A stretch of DNA of 64,000 nt from CBDATB01 sp965199745 (GCA_965199745.1 CBDATB010000015.1:310001-374000), one strand, 5' to 3'; positions 45,850-55,269 are shown, numbered from the stretch's first letter. The notes: a model not told the origin generated them from the letters alone. Translations and numbers: made by a program.

Positions 45850-46620
45850 TTATTCAGTCATATAGAACATGCCAGCGTAGTTATTGGCAATATTTATAGA
45901 AAAAGGAACTAACTGGACATTATGATTCTGTGCGATACTAATTGTGCTTTCTCTGTCAAAAATTTTGGCTAAATCCACCTCAATACAAACTGATAAGGGA
46001 TCGTTTTTGGTGATATTCATTTCATTACTAAAAGGTAAGCAAACAGTCTTTAGATTGTTAATAACGTCCTTATAGCCGCCGATATGGTAGCGGAATTTTT
46101 GATTGCCCGCAGCATCCACAGGTGCTTGTGGTGAATTTCCTTCTAGCTTCAAAAAAATATAGCCCGCATTCCAACTCCAGTGCATATCTGCATGAGCGAT
46201 TATATCGAGAGTACCCTCAAATTCGCTGTGGTTGCCTGTGCTTTTTGCACTGTCAATGCCTAGAGTAAATATGAGTTCTCGGTAAGAACCAGCGGGTATG
46301 TTTTCCAGTACAATAGTTTTACTATTAGTATTTTCCTCTCGCACTAAAAAATAACTTTTCTCTTGCGGATAAATGTACTCCACGCCATCTGCATGTAATA
46401 ATCTGATATTGCTGATGTAATAATTAAAAGTGCTGACAGTAAAATTTTCGTTTAGCGCATTAGTGTATGTAGTATTTTCGAGAATCAGCGGCTGATTGCC
46501 TACTACATGCTCAAAGCTGATATTGACTGCACTGCTGTTTTGGTTAATTTGATTACTGTCTTTGCAACTATTCAACAAAAGAATACCGCTTATTGACAGG
46601 AAAAGAACGACTTTTTTCAT
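45850..46620 (-). CDS. MbnP-like copper-binding lipoprotein
   Basis: Exported lipoprotein of the MbnP family. From the ATG at 46620 (an in-frame ATG at 46662 adds 14 residues before the signal) it has 256 residues with a lipobox LLNSC (about 17-21). It shows MbnP-type segments FEHVVGNQPLILENT, FTVSTFNYYISNIRLL and the W-x-W pair in HADMHWSWNAGYIFLKLEG, the motif in which one Trp becomes kynurenine in characterised MbnP. The next gene encodes the diheme partner. Together they suggest periplasmic copper handling, without a methanobactin cluster nearby. The copper role here is inferred from family. Confidence 0.85.
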   Translation of the reverse strand: MKKVVLFLSISGILLLNSCKDSNQINQNSSAVNISFEHVVGNQPLILENTTYTNALNENFTVSTFNYYISNIRLLHADGVEYIYPQEKSYFLVREENTNSKTIVLENIPAGSYRELIFTLGIDSAKSTGNHSEFEGTLDIIAHADMHWSWNAGYIFLKLEGNSPQAPVDAAGNQKFRYHIGGYKDVINNLKTVCLPFSNEMNITKNDPLSVCIEVDLAKIFDRESTISIAQNHNVQLVPFSINIANNYAGMFYMTE

Positions 46621-46715
46621 AGTATTGTGGAAGTGGGTTGCGTGAGCAGATAGTGAACTCACAGCACTTTACGAAGACACCATGCGTATTAAAATAGTTT
46701 CATCTTCAAAACGTT

Positions 46716-48089
46716 CTAAGATTTTCCTCTTAAATTGACTACCAGCTTGCTAATATCTAGTCCGCCGAAATCACCGGACGACATCATCAATAAATTTGTG
46801 TTTTTCCAGTTGATAGTTCTCATATAATTGGCCAATTCAGCTACTCTACTAAACACTTTCATATCACCTCTGCCAAAAGCACTACAAATATCTTTTACAG
46901 TATAGGGCTTTACTTGTTTTGCTGCTGCCGCTTCGGAATTGTAAAACACAACAGCCTGGTCGGCAGGTTTCATGCTGTTTTTGTAGCCTTGTACAAAATC
47001 TCTATTTAAGCTGCTGTAGGTGTGTAACTCAAAGCAGGCAACTAATTTTCTTCTCGGAAATTGTTTGTGTACGGCTTTTAAAGCAGCACTTACTTTGGAG
47101 GGAGCGTGGGCAAAATCTCTAAAAAAATAAAAATCTTTCGACTCTGCCAGCTTTTCCATTCTCATATATGCTCCTTCAAAAGAGGCTATTGCTTCATAGA
47201 AGTCTTTTTCTGAAATGGCTAATTGTTTGCAAACATTTTTGGCTGCATTTAGATTTTGGAGGTTATGCTCACCAAAAATTTTTAACTGTATTTTGTTTTG
47301 GTTATTGCTAGTAATAAAAGTAAGCCCTTTCTTTATTCGGCTTTTGTGGGACAGGTAGGGAATGAAATTGACATCGGCTAAATGTTTATATTTGTTTATT
47401 AGTTTCGATAAGACCCTGTCTTTCTTGCAATAAATAACGTTGCTAGATTTTTTGCTTGCTCGGATGAGTTTTTCAAAAGCTTCGATATAGGAATGATAGC
47501 TTGGATATACATTAATATGATCCCAAGCCAAACCTGTAATAACAGCTATATGATGCTGATAGTGCAAAAATTTGGGACTCGGGTCTTCTGTTGAAGAAAT
47601 GTACTCGTCGCCCTCTAACACTATAATAGGTGCGTCTTTAGTAATGGAAATATTACTGCTGAAACCTTTGGGGGCAGCGCCAAGCAAGTAATCGAAAGTC
47701 CTATTTTGTGCTTTTAACACATGCATAACCATCGCAGTAACAGTTGTTTTTCCGTGACTACCTGCCACCACAATTCGCTGTTTATGCCGACTTTGTTGGT
47801 AAATATATTCGGGGTATGAATATATTTTTAGGTTTAAATTCTTGGCTTGCAGCAACTCAGGGTTATCGTTTTGGGCGTGCATACCCAAAATAATGATTTC
47901 AATATCTTGCGTAATTTTTTCTGGAAACCAGCCCATATTTTCGGGTAATAATTCATTCTCTTGTAAAATACTTTTAGAAGGCTCAAAAATTTTATCATCC
48001 GAGCCGCTTACCTGATGTCCCTGTTTTTTTAAATGAACCGCCAAAGTATGCATGATGCTTCCGCCGATGGCAATAAAATGAATTTTCAT
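46716..48089 (-). CDS. mpl: Murein tripeptide ligase Mpl
   Basis: Mur-ligase-type enzyme of peptidoglycan recycling that joins UDP-MurNAc to L-Ala-D-Glu-mDap. The 457 residues have the N-terminal GGSIMHTLAVHLKKQG (Rossmann-like UDP-sugar binding), the P-loop VAGSHGKTTVTAMV (about 107-120), VLEGDEYISS, and ITGLAWDHINVYPSY, typical of Mpl rather than MurC (where the residues after GDEY differ). Length matches. MurC is the alternative, but the LEGDEYISSTEDPSPKF segment fits Mpl. It is divergently placed from the decayed cadherin fragment and panC. Confidence 0.9.
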   Translation of the reverse strand: MKIHFIAIGGSIMHTLAVHLKKQGHQVSGSDDKIFEPSKSILQENELLPENMGWFPEKITQDIEIIILGMHAQNDNPELLQAKNLNLKIYSYPEYIYQQSRHKQRIVVAGSHGKTTVTAMVMHVLKAQNRTFDYLLGAAPKGFSSNISITKDAPIIVLEGDEYISSTEDPSPKFLHYQHHIAVITGLAWDHINVYPSYHSYIEAFEKLIRASKKSSNVIYCKKDRVLSKLINKYKHLADVNFIPYLSHKSRIKKGLTFITSNNQNKIQLKIFGEHNLQNLNAAKNVCKQLAISEKDFYEAIASFEGAYMRMEKLAESKDFYFFRDFAHAPSKVSAALKAVHKQFPRRKLVACFELHTYSSLNRDFVQGYKNSMKPADQAVVFYNSEAAAAKQVKPYTVKDICSAFGRGDMKVFSRVAELANYMRTINWKNTNLLMMSSGDFGGLDISKLVVNLRGKS

Positions 48090-48544
48090 CTTGTTTTAAA
48101 CACGAATAGGTAGATTTTGTTATTAGCGAACTACTCGCCCACAGCGAAGCTGATGGGTAGGTTTCAGGTTTCATAGACTTACTCAATGATAACGCCTCGA
48201 CCTGTTTTTGTTTTGCATCCGACTTAGTCCCTAAACCAGACGAATACCTACAAAAGTAAAAATTATTTATGAAATATAAATATTATCTTAGTTAGCAAAT
48301 AATCATAAACAATGTTTTTAAAATGTAGCACCTCTAATGTAAATACTACTCCTATTTTTTGCTATTAATCTTTGCTACAAGATAGACCCTGCTCCCAAAC
48401 TATAACATAAAAAATAAACATACATTAATTTTTCAAAAAAATTAGCACTTACAATTATGATGAACATAACTATCACGAACACTATAAAATATATAATAGA
48501 CACATTCGGTATGCTCCTGCTAGGAGCTACCTTACAAAGACTGT
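48090..48544. other. Intergenic region upstream of mpl
   Basis: I see no gene in this 455-base stretch. TACTTTTG on the minus strand at 48251-48258 matches the -7 consensus about 160 bases before mpl but lacks a -33 partner. A plus-strand frame from 48457 encodes a hydrophobic-looking but unrecognisable peptide and runs into the cadherin fragment in a different frame. Confidence 0.35.
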
Positions 48545-48860
48545 ACAGTAACCGATATATTGCTAAGCGGCAACCACCCTTATGCGATCGACAGCCATAC
48601 CTACCACTTTGGTCAGTGGCAGCGGAAGTGCCAATAACATCAGTTTTATCATTGACGGTAGTAATTTAAAAACCGCCACAGCCTTTGATTATGAGACAAA
48701 ATCCTCGTACAGCATACGTATTCAAACTAAAAATGCCGCAGGCTTAACTTATCGTGGTACGAGTTATGAAAGCATTACGGTAAATGGCACAAGTGTAAGC
48801 GCGCGAGTACTTCGGCACGCAATAACGGCAGGGAGTAGTACTTTTTTTACAACTACATAA
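48545..48860 (+). pseudogene. Decayed cadherin-repeat fragment
   Basis: Frame 2 (48545-48604) reads TVTDILLSGN then DSHTY; one extra base (C at 48605) shifts to the next frame, which continues TLVSGSGSANNISFIIDGS, LKTATAFDYETKSSYSI and GLTYRGTSYESITVNGTS before a stop at 48860. The joined text is one cadherin-like repeat (the FDYETKSSYSIRI and LVSGSG signatures) of large surface adhesins. There is no signal peptide, start or repeat array around it, so it is a leftover of a larger gene lost from this place. Position between mpl and panC. Confidence 0.7.
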
Positions 48861-48866
48861 TGCCGG

Positions 48867-48897
48867 TTTGTTATGTAGAGGAAATTTGATAGCTTTG
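48867..48897 (+). promoter_or_regulatory. Bacteroidota-type promoter of panC
   Basis: TTTG at 48867-48870 and TAGCTTTG at 48890-48897 are spaced by exactly 19 bases, a full match to the -33/-7 consensus of the Bacteroidota primary sigma factor. The transcript would start near 48903, about 46 bases before the panC start codon. Confidence 0.6.
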
Positions 48898-48948
48898 TCA
48901 TTTGCAGGTACAGAAACTATTTTATTATCTGTTTTTTGAAAAGTGTTC

Positions 48949-49797
48949 ATGCAAATTTTTACTGATATACCTTCTGTACGTTCGTTTGTATGCACCCGTA
49001 AACAAAAAAATAAAAGTATCGGACTTGTTCCGACAATGGGTAGCTTGCACAAAGGGCATTTATCATTGATTCATCGGGCAAAAAAAGAAAATGATGTTGT
49101 TGTGTGCAGCTTATACATCAATCCCACGCAGTTTAACGATTTGGCAGATTTTGATGCTTATCCGCAGAATTTTAAGCGAGACGAATATTTGTTAAAAACT
49201 GCCTGCTGCGATATTTTATTTGCTCCTCAGCATATGGAAATGTATCCTGACGGTAAAAAAATGCTTACAAAAATTGATTTTGGTTTGCTAAAAGAACCTA
49301 TGGAAGGTACTCATCGAGCAGGACACTTTGAGGGAGTAGGTATTATTATTGCTAAACTTTTTAATATTATTAATCCTGATAAGGCTTATTTTGGGCAAAA
49401 AGATTTACAGCAATCGCTTATTATTAAGAAAATGGTGAGCGACTTTTTTTTTCCGATTTCAGTGGTTGTTGTGCCTACTGTTAGGGAAAAGGACGGTCTA
49501 GCAATGTCTTCCAGAAATACAAGGCTCACAGCAAAACAACGCGCTATTGCGGGCAATTTATATCAAACTTTGTTGTGTGTAAAAACAGCATTACAAGCAG
49601 AAAAAACACCCGAAGAGGCAAAAAATATAGGGCGAAATTTCTTGAACGCTAACAGTGATTTCCAACTGGAATATATAGAAATTGTAGATACAAAAACACT
49701 TTCTCCAATCAACCGTTATCATTGCGACAAAAGAGCGGCTATTTGTATTGCTGCTCATTTAGGAAAAGCCAGGCTTATTGACAATATTATTATATAA
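48949..49797 (+). CDS. panC: Pantothenate synthetase
   Basis: Condenses pantoate and beta-alanine with ATP in vitamin B5/coenzyme A synthesis. The 282-residue product (from the ATG at 48949; a GTG two codons earlier is possible) shows LVPTMGSLHKGHLSLI (HIGH-like motif), LYINPTQFNDLADFDAYP, YFGQKDLQQSLIIKKM and VREKDGLAMSSRNTRLT, the KMSKS-like site. Length is normal. glyA follows in the same direction after 15 bases. Confidence 0.96.
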   Translation: MQIFTDIPSVRSFVCTRKQKNKSIGLVPTMGSLHKGHLSLIHRAKKENDVVVCSLYINPTQFNDLADFDAYPQNFKRDEYLLKTACCDILFAPQHMEMYPDGKKMLTKIDFGLLKEPMEGTHRAGHFEGVGIIIAKLFNIINPDKAYFGQKDLQQSLIIKKMVSDFFFPISVVVVPTVREKDGLAMSSRNTRLTAKQRAIAGNLYQTLLCVKTALQAEKTPEEAKNIGRNFLNANSDFQLEYIEIVDTKTLSPINRYHCDKRAAICIAAHLGKARLIDNIII

Positions 49798-49812
49798 CTT
49801 AAAAAAACACTC

Positions 49813-51087
49813 ATGAAAAGAGACCGAGATATTTTTCATTTAATTGACCTTGAAAAAAAACGCCAGACTCAAGGCATTGAACTCATCGCTTCAGAAAACT
49901 ATGTGTCGGAGCAAGTCATGGAAGCTGCCGGAAGTGTACTAACCAATAAATATGCCGAAGGATTACCCAGTAAGCGTTATTACGGTGGTTGTGAAGTCGT
50001 AGATATTGTAGAAAATTTAGCACGCGAACGCCTGAAAAGGCTTTTCGGTGCTGCCTGGGTAAACGTACAACCCCACTCGGGTGCACAAGCCAATGCCGCT
50101 GTTATGCTGGCTATTTTGAACCCTGGCGATAAAATCATCGGCTTTGACCTAGCACATGGCGGTCATCTGACGCATGGCTCACCGGTCAATTTTTCAGGAA
50201 AATTATATCAAACCGCTTTCTACGGTGTAGAAAAAGAAACTGGAGAAATTGACTGGAATCAGCTGACCGACAAAGTAATACGAGAAAAGCCTAAGCTAGT
50301 GATTTGTGGGGCATCTGCTTATTCAAGAGATTGGGACTACCAAGTACTTAGAGAAGCTGCTGACAAGGTAGGGGCTATGCTGCTGGCTGATATTGCACAC
50401 CCTGCCGGACTCATTGCTGGAGGTTTACTTAATAATCCGTTAGAATACTGCCACATCGTTACTAGTACAACACATAAAACTTTGCGCGGACCGAGAGGAG
50501 GTATTATTTTAATGGGAAAAAACTTTGAGAACTCTTGGGGACTGACTACACCCAAAGGTAAAATGAAAATGATGTCTGCATTATTAGATGCCGCCGTATT
50601 TCCCGGAACGCAAGGAGGCCCACTCGAACATGTGATTGCTGCCAAGGCGGTGGCTTTTGAAGAAGCACTCTCGGAAAAATACCAAACTTACATCAGACAG
50701 GTACAGAAAAATGCGCGTACCATGGCACGAGCATTCATAGAAAAAGGCTATCAAATTATCTCGGGTGGCACAGACAACCACCTCATACTCATCGATTTGC
50801 GTCCCAAAGGTATTACTGGTAAAGAAGCAGAAAATATACTCGTTACTGCCGATATTACTATCAATAAAAATATGATTCCTTTTGACGATAAATCTCCTTT
50901 TATTACCTCGGGTATGCGTATAGGTACGCCAGCCATAACCACCAGAGGACTCAAAGAGCAGGATATGCAAATGGTTGTTGACTACATTGACGAGGTACTC
51001 ATCAACAGAAGAAGCGAAACAAAAATCAAGACCATTAAGCAAAGTGTTAATGAATGGATGGGTACTTTTCCTTTGTTTGACGGGTAG
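49813..51087 (+). CDS. glyA: Serine hydroxymethyltransferase
   Basis: PLP enzyme that interconverts serine and glycine and supplies methylene-tetrahydrofolate. The 424 residues include GIELIASENYVSEQVM, SGAQANAAVMLAIL, the PLP-lysine segment VTSTTHKTLRGPRGG (about 225-239) and GTQGGPLEHVIAAKAVAF. Length is standard. It follows panC by 15 bases, forming a small operon; glycine and folate use link it with GcvH elsewhere in the window, though not by proximity. Confidence 0.97.
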   Translation: MKRDRDIFHLIDLEKKRQTQGIELIASENYVSEQVMEAAGSVLTNKYAEGLPSKRYYGGCEVVDIVENLARERLKRLFGAAWVNVQPHSGAQANAAVMLAILNPGDKIIGFDLAHGGHLTHGSPVNFSGKLYQTAFYGVEKETGEIDWNQLTDKVIREKPKLVICGASAYSRDWDYQVLREAADKVGAMLLADIAHPAGLIAGGLLNNPLEYCHIVTSTTHKTLRGPRGGIILMGKNFENSWGLTTPKGKMKMMSALLDAAVFPGTQGGPLEHVIAAKAVAFEEALSEKYQTYIRQVQKNARTMARAFIEKGYQIISGGTDNHLILIDLRPKGITGKEAENILVTADITINKNMIPFDDKSPFITSGMRIGTPAITTRGLKEQDMQMVVDYIDEVLINRRSETKIKTIKQSVNEWMGTFPLFDG

Positions 51088-51125
51088 GTTAGTAATTTTT
51101 TATCTTATCTAAAAACCTTCTTCAC

Positions 51126-52343
51126 TTACTTGCTAAAAGTAGCCTTATGTGGCAAATATTCTACTTTAGGAAGTAATATCCTAAATGTTGTACCCTTGCC
51201 GACTTCTGACTTGCGGACGAATATTTTTCCGTGATGGTATTCTTCTATAATTCGTTTTACTAATGTTAGTCCCAAGCCCCAGCCGCGTTTTTTAGTAGTA
51301 AAGCCGGGTTGGAAAATGCTTTTTAGTGTGGCAGCATGAATACCGTTACCCGTATCGTGTACATCAATCATAACCATTTTATTATCTTTGGTATTTTTGA
51401 TGTAAATCTCTATTCTGCCACTGTCTTCGATGGCATCTGCTGCATTTTTGCACAGGTTCTCAATCACCCATTCAAAAAGTGGTACATTTAAACCAGCTAC
51501 TAATTTCTGCCCAAATTTAGATACCACTTTTATTTGTATTTTAGATGAAATACGTTTTTGTAGGTAAACAACAATATTTGTTATTACTTTTTCTACGTCT
51601 TTGACTTTGGTAGTTGTTACTGAACCAATATTAGAAAAGCGTGCAGTAATCATTTCTAGTCGTTTGACGTCTTTATTCATTTCTGCAATAATACTTTTAT
51701 CAAAATTAGGATCGGTTTTGAAATATTCTAGCCAAGCAATTAGGGAAGAAATAGGCGTACCTAACTGGTGAGCGGTTTCTTTAGCAAGTCCTACCCAGAT
51801 TTTGTTTTGCTCAGCACGACGGGTCGATCTAAAAACTAGGTAGGCAAGTGTGGCAAAGATGGTAACACCCGCCAGTTGTACGAGGGGGTAGTACTGTAGT
51901 CTTGTAATTAGTGGAGAGTGTTCATAATAAACGTATTGTTTCCAGTCATGATCTAGATTAATTTCTATGGGTTTGTATTCCTGTTCCATAATTTTAATTT
52001 CGCGTAGCAAGAGTTCTTGCTGCTCTTCTGCTGTCAGATCATTGGGCATATTCATGTTGCGATGCTGTTGTGGTATTCCGTTTTCGCTCGTTAAAATTAC
52101 TGGCACAGAATGGTTTTCGCCTAGTATTTCTGTAATGAGAAAATTCATATTATCACTGCGTTCGGGTGAGGCAGCCACTTCTATGCCTTTGGCAAAAAGA
52201 TAAATTTCTCTAAGCTCACGCTCTCGCAAGTCTTGCACAAGTTGTCGGGTATACATTAGGGTGAAGGCACCTATCAGCAGAGCTACCGCTACAATGATCC
52301 ATTTGAGCGTATCTCTATTTGAATATATGTCCATTTTTTTCAT
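51126..52343 (-). CDS. Orphan sensor histidine kinase
   Basis: Membrane histidine kinase of 405 residues from the ATG at 52343 (52334 is an alternative); the longer open frame to 52514 overlaps the glycosyltransferase gene and adds nothing family-like. It has two transmembrane helices (about 10-32 and 165-185) around a periplasmic sensor loop, the phosphoacceptor in AKETAHQLGTPISSL, N box ENLCKNAADAI, G1 DTGNGI and G2 RGWGLGLTLVKRI. No response-regulator gene is next to it. The signal is unknown. It lies 43 bases after the family 9 glycosyltransferase stop and converges on glyA. Confidence 0.9.
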   Translation of the reverse strand: MKKMDIYSNRDTLKWIIVAVALLIGAFTLMYTRQLVQDLRERELREIYLFAKGIEVAASPERSDNMNFLITEILGENHSVPVILTSENGIPQQHRNMNMPNDLTAEEQQELLLREIKIMEQEYKPIEINLDHDWKQYVYYEHSPLITRLQYYPLVQLAGVTIFATLAYLVFRSTRRAEQNKIWVGLAKETAHQLGTPISSLIAWLEYFKTDPNFDKSIIAEMNKDVKRLEMITARFSNIGSVTTTKVKDVEKVITNIVVYLQKRISSKIQIKVVSKFGQKLVAGLNVPLFEWVIENLCKNAADAIEDSGRIEIYIKNTKDNKMVMIDVHDTGNGIHAATLKSIFQPGFTTKKRGWGLGLTLVKRIIEEYHHGKIFVRKSEVGKGTTFRILLPKVEYLPHKATFSK

Positions 52344-52386
52344 AACTAATGGCAATGGGAAAAGTGCGTAAAAGCATGATGAGGTG

Positions 52387-53382
52387 CTAAATGGTAGTTC
52401 GTAGTTTTTGCCAAACCTCATCAGGGCTAATTTCTTGTATACAGGAGCAGTTATTAGATTTTTTACAGGCCTTACAAATAATATCTTTACACAGGTAAGC
52501 TGCTTTTTTGCCAATAGGCGACCACCTGCCCGGATTGATAGGACGCATCGGAGTATATAGACCTAAGGCAAATTTTCCGAGTGCCGCACAAAGATGTAAA
52601 GGACCTGTGCTGCCTGCTACTAAGCCATCTGCTTGCCCAATAAATTGTATCAATGTTTTGAGATTAAACTTTCCGGTCCTATCTTTTACATGCTTTGGTT
52701 CAAAAAATGCAGGGGCTATTTTTTTAATGCTTTTGCCTTCTTCTTTTGTACCTGTAATATACACATTAAACTTTTTGGGAGCAAGTAAACCAATAAGCTT
52801 TGAATAGTTATCCAAACCCCATTCACGAGCACTTCCTTTTGATTTAGGATGAATAATCAAATTGATCTTTTTCGTATCGGTGATTATTTGCGGGGCGGTT
52901 GGCACATGTAATCCGTAGTAGTCGCATAGTGTTGCTGTGTCGGGAACTTGTGAAATCCCTAAGGGTTTGAGCAGTTTGAAGTTAAGTTGTGCTTCATGTA
53001 AGTTAGATTTTTTTCTACTGAAATTTACCTGCTTATTTACATACCACCAATGAAACCACCGATGGCTAGTGCCAATACGGCAAGGAATATTTGCTCGGTA
53101 AGCTGCTCTTGCTACTGCTTTGTCAGGAAAAGCGAATACAATAACTTGTGCTCTTTGTGCAGATAATAACTTTGGGTTCTCGATTACTTCTTTTTTATCC
53201 AGAAAATTATCTACGTACTGGCAGATCTCAATAACAGCCTTAGTATATGCTTTTCCCAGAAAAGTAATTTTTACGTCCTTTAATTGTTTTTTTAAGAAAC
53301 CTACCAGCGGAAGAGTAAGCACTACATCACCCATATTATCGGTGCGACTAATAATGATATGTTTTATTGGGCTGCTGCACAT
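52387..53382 (-). CDS. Family 9 glycosyltransferase (heptosyltransferase-like)
   Basis: Transferase of the LPS core heptosyltransferase family (GT9). The 331 residues start with IKHIIISRTDNMGDVVLTLP, the family's N-terminal signature, contain HPKSKGSAREWG (donor side) and TGPLHLCAALGKFALGLYTP with RWSPIG, and end with a Cys-rich tail (five Cys among about 15 residues, near 305-320). Whether it moves heptose or another sugar is unknown; Bacteroidota homologues often act on LPS or O-antigen. The start overlaps the stop of the upstream family 4 transferase by 19 bases. Confidence 0.9.
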   Translation of the reverse strand: MCSSPIKHIIISRTDNMGDVVLTLPLVGFLKKQLKDVKITFLGKAYTKAVIEICQYVDNFLDKKEVIENPKLLSAQRAQVIVFAFPDKAVARAAYRANIPCRIGTSHRWFHWWYVNKQVNFSRKKSNLHEAQLNFKLLKPLGISQVPDTATLCDYYGLHVPTAPQIITDTKKINLIIHPKSKGSAREWGLDNYSKLIGLLAPKKFNVYITGTKEEGKSIKKIAPAFFEPKHVKDRTGKFNLKTLIQFIGQADGLVAGSTGPLHLCAALGKFALGLYTPMRPINPGRWSPIGKKAAYLCKDIICKACKKSNNCSCIQEISPDEVWQKLRTTI

Positions 53383-54506
53383 ATGAGTTCTTCTATTTTA
53401 TCGCACAAAATATGATGTGAGTATTTTTGTTGTGCTTCTTTTTGGGCTTTAGCCGCTATTTGTGAGGTGAGCCTTTGGTTATTTAGTAAGGTAAGGATTT
53501 TCTCTGCCAAGTCTTGCTCATTATTTGGCTCAAAATACAGACCATTTTGCCTATGGCTAATAATTGCTTGAGTACCTCCAGTTTTTGCTCCGAGAATAGG
53601 TAGCCTGCAAGCCATGGCTTCAATGGTCACTGTGCCAAAAGTTTCATCATTCGAACACATGGCAAATATATCGAGACAGGCAAAAGCCAACAAAGGATTA
53701 GCTCTATAGCCGATAAAATGCACCTGCTCCGCCACATTAAGTTTTTTGGCTAACTTGATGAGTTCCTCTCTATACTGTCGTGGGTCGTTTCTAGATTCCT
53801 CTCCTACGATCAGTGCATAAATTATTTTGTCTTGCTTTTTCAGCTCGTATACTGCACGGATGAGTACTGCCTGATTTTTGCCAGGATCTAAACGCCCAAT
53901 CACACCCACCACTGTTTTCTCTATACCAATGCCAAAAGATTGACGTGCTGCTGCTTTATGCTGCCGTGCGCTAGCAAAGTATTCTGTATTGATACACAGC
54001 GGAATAACATGAATTCGGTCAGGCTGAATTTTAGTTTTTGATAGGGTGTTTTCTTTTAGCTGAGGTAAAGGGGATATCCAGGCAAACAACCTCTGATACA
54101 TAAAAGTATGTATGCTATCTTTTTTGTTAACACCGACATACATATGTTGTTGGTAAACTACTTTCAGTGTATTTAGTCCAAGCATTTTGGTAGATATTGC
54201 CAGATAGATATCTTTAGAGTCGACAACAAATACCAATTTTATTGCTGTTTTTTTGAACAAACTATGCAAACGCCAGATAGCCACTAGGTCGCCATATTTT
54301 AGCTTTTTACCAATAGAATGGGTAGTGATTCCTGCTTTGCTACAATGAGTAACTAAAGGCGTATTTTTATTTTTTCCATATACGTGTACAGTATACCCTC
54401 TTTGCTTGAGCCAACAGGCAAGCTTGAATGTATTGATCTCTAAGCCTCCCCAGGACATAGAAGTGCATAATATGCCAATATTAACAACTTTATTAGGTTT
54501 AATCAT
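53364..54506 (-). CDS. Family 4 glycosyltransferase
   Basis: GT-B-fold retaining transferase of the cell envelope glycan cluster. The 380-residue protein has an N-terminal acceptor domain (INIGILCTSMSWGGLE-like start, KVVNIGILCTSMSWGGLEIN) and the C-terminal donor site with VIGRLDPGKNQAVLIRAV and the ETFGTVTIEAMACRLPI EX7E motif. No signal or membrane span. It overlaps the preceding family 2 gene by 8 bases and the family 9 gene by 19, giving one translationally linked run. Confidence 0.92.
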   Translation of the reverse strand: MIKPNKVVNIGILCTSMSWGGLEINTFKLACWLKQRGYTVHVYGKNKNTPLVTHCSKAGITTHSIGKKLKYGDLVAIWRLHSLFKKTAIKLVFVVDSKDIYLAISTKMLGLNTLKVVYQQHMYVGVNKKDSIHTFMYQRLFAWISPLPQLKENTLSKTKIQPDRIHVIPLCINTEYFASARQHKAAARQSFGIGIEKTVVGVIGRLDPGKNQAVLIRAVYELKKQDKIIYALIVGEESRNDPRQYREELIKLAKKLNVAEQVHFIGYRANPLLAFACLDIFAMCSNDETFGTVTIEAMACRLPILGAKTGGTQAIISHRQNGLYFEPNNEQDLAEKILTLLNNQRLTSQIAAKAQKEAQQKYSHHILCDKIEELICAAAQ

Positions 54507-55269
54507 AACTTTGCGATTTTTGCTTGTGATAGTGCTTCACCAAAGCATATTTCAAAAAGCCTGCATAGGCAGAAGTCATGGCAATAATAAGCCCATAAAA
54601 ACCATCTCTAAAACCTTGTTTGAGCCAAAAAATAGTGATAAAACGCCAGAAAGGACTGAACCATAGTTTAACAAAACCGATTTTTTTATTTTTTTTAACT
54701 AACTCGCGAGCTGCCAACTCAGAATATTTGCAAGCAATCGAAATATGTTGTTCTATGCTGTTGTAAGAATAGTGTAAAATATCACCTGTAACATGTTTTT
54801 TAGTAGGCATTTTTTCAAAAGCGAGCGACTCATGGATAGCTCCCTCCCACCGTGCTTTTTGGCGGTTCCATAGGCGAATTTTTTTATCCGGATACCAGTC
54901 ACAGTAATAAATCCATTGCCCACAGTAATTATTGAGCCTGTTAAAAGAGTAAGCCTCGTACTGGTAGTTTTTTTTAATGCTTGCAATCTGCATTTTGAGT
55001 TCATCAGATAAGGCTTCGTCGGCATCTAATGAAAATATGTAATCGTGTGCTGCCAGTTGATTTGCATAGTTTTTAGCTGCCGAATAGCCCTCCCAATCTC
55101 TCTGAAAAAACCTAACTCTTGGGTAAGAACAGCAAATAGCTTCGGTTTGGTCACTTGAAAAAGCATCAAGTACAACAATATCATCTGCCACATCTTGCAA
55201 AGAATTTAGGCATCGGCCAATATTTTTTTCTTCGTTCAAGGTAGTGATTACAGCAGAAAGTAGCGGCAT
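54499..55269 (-). CDS. Family 2 glycosyltransferase (WaaE/KdtX-like)
   Basis: GT-A-fold transferase of the LPS core type. From the ATG at 55269 (MPLLSAVITTLNEEKNIG; a longer frame to 55365 would add 32 residues) it has 256 residues with VVLDAFSSDQTEAI, the DxD in FSLDADEALSDEL (about 85-97) and RRWEGAIHE-like segment ARWEGAIHESL. One short hydrophobic segment near the C-terminus may attach it to the membrane. It is the first gene of the overlapping run family 2, family 4, family 9 on the minus strand, plausibly LPS core or capsule synthesis. Confidence 0.92.
   Translation of the reverse strand: MPLLSAVITTLNEEKNIGRCLNSLQDVADDIVVLDAFSSDQTEAICCSYPRVRFFQRDWEGYSAAKNYANQLAAHDYIFSLDADEALSDELKMQIASIKKNYQYEAYSFNRLNNYCGQWIYYCDWYPDKKIRLWNRQKARWEGAIHESLAFEKMPTKKHVTGDILHYSYNSIEQHISIACKYSELAARELVKKNKKIGFVKLWFSPFWRFITIFWLKQGFRDGFYGLIIAMTSAYAGFLKYALVKHYHKQKSQSYD

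Noticed and set aside
50584..51042. 152-codon minus-strand frame opposite glyA
   Set aside because: Antisense shadow of the conserved glyA sequence.
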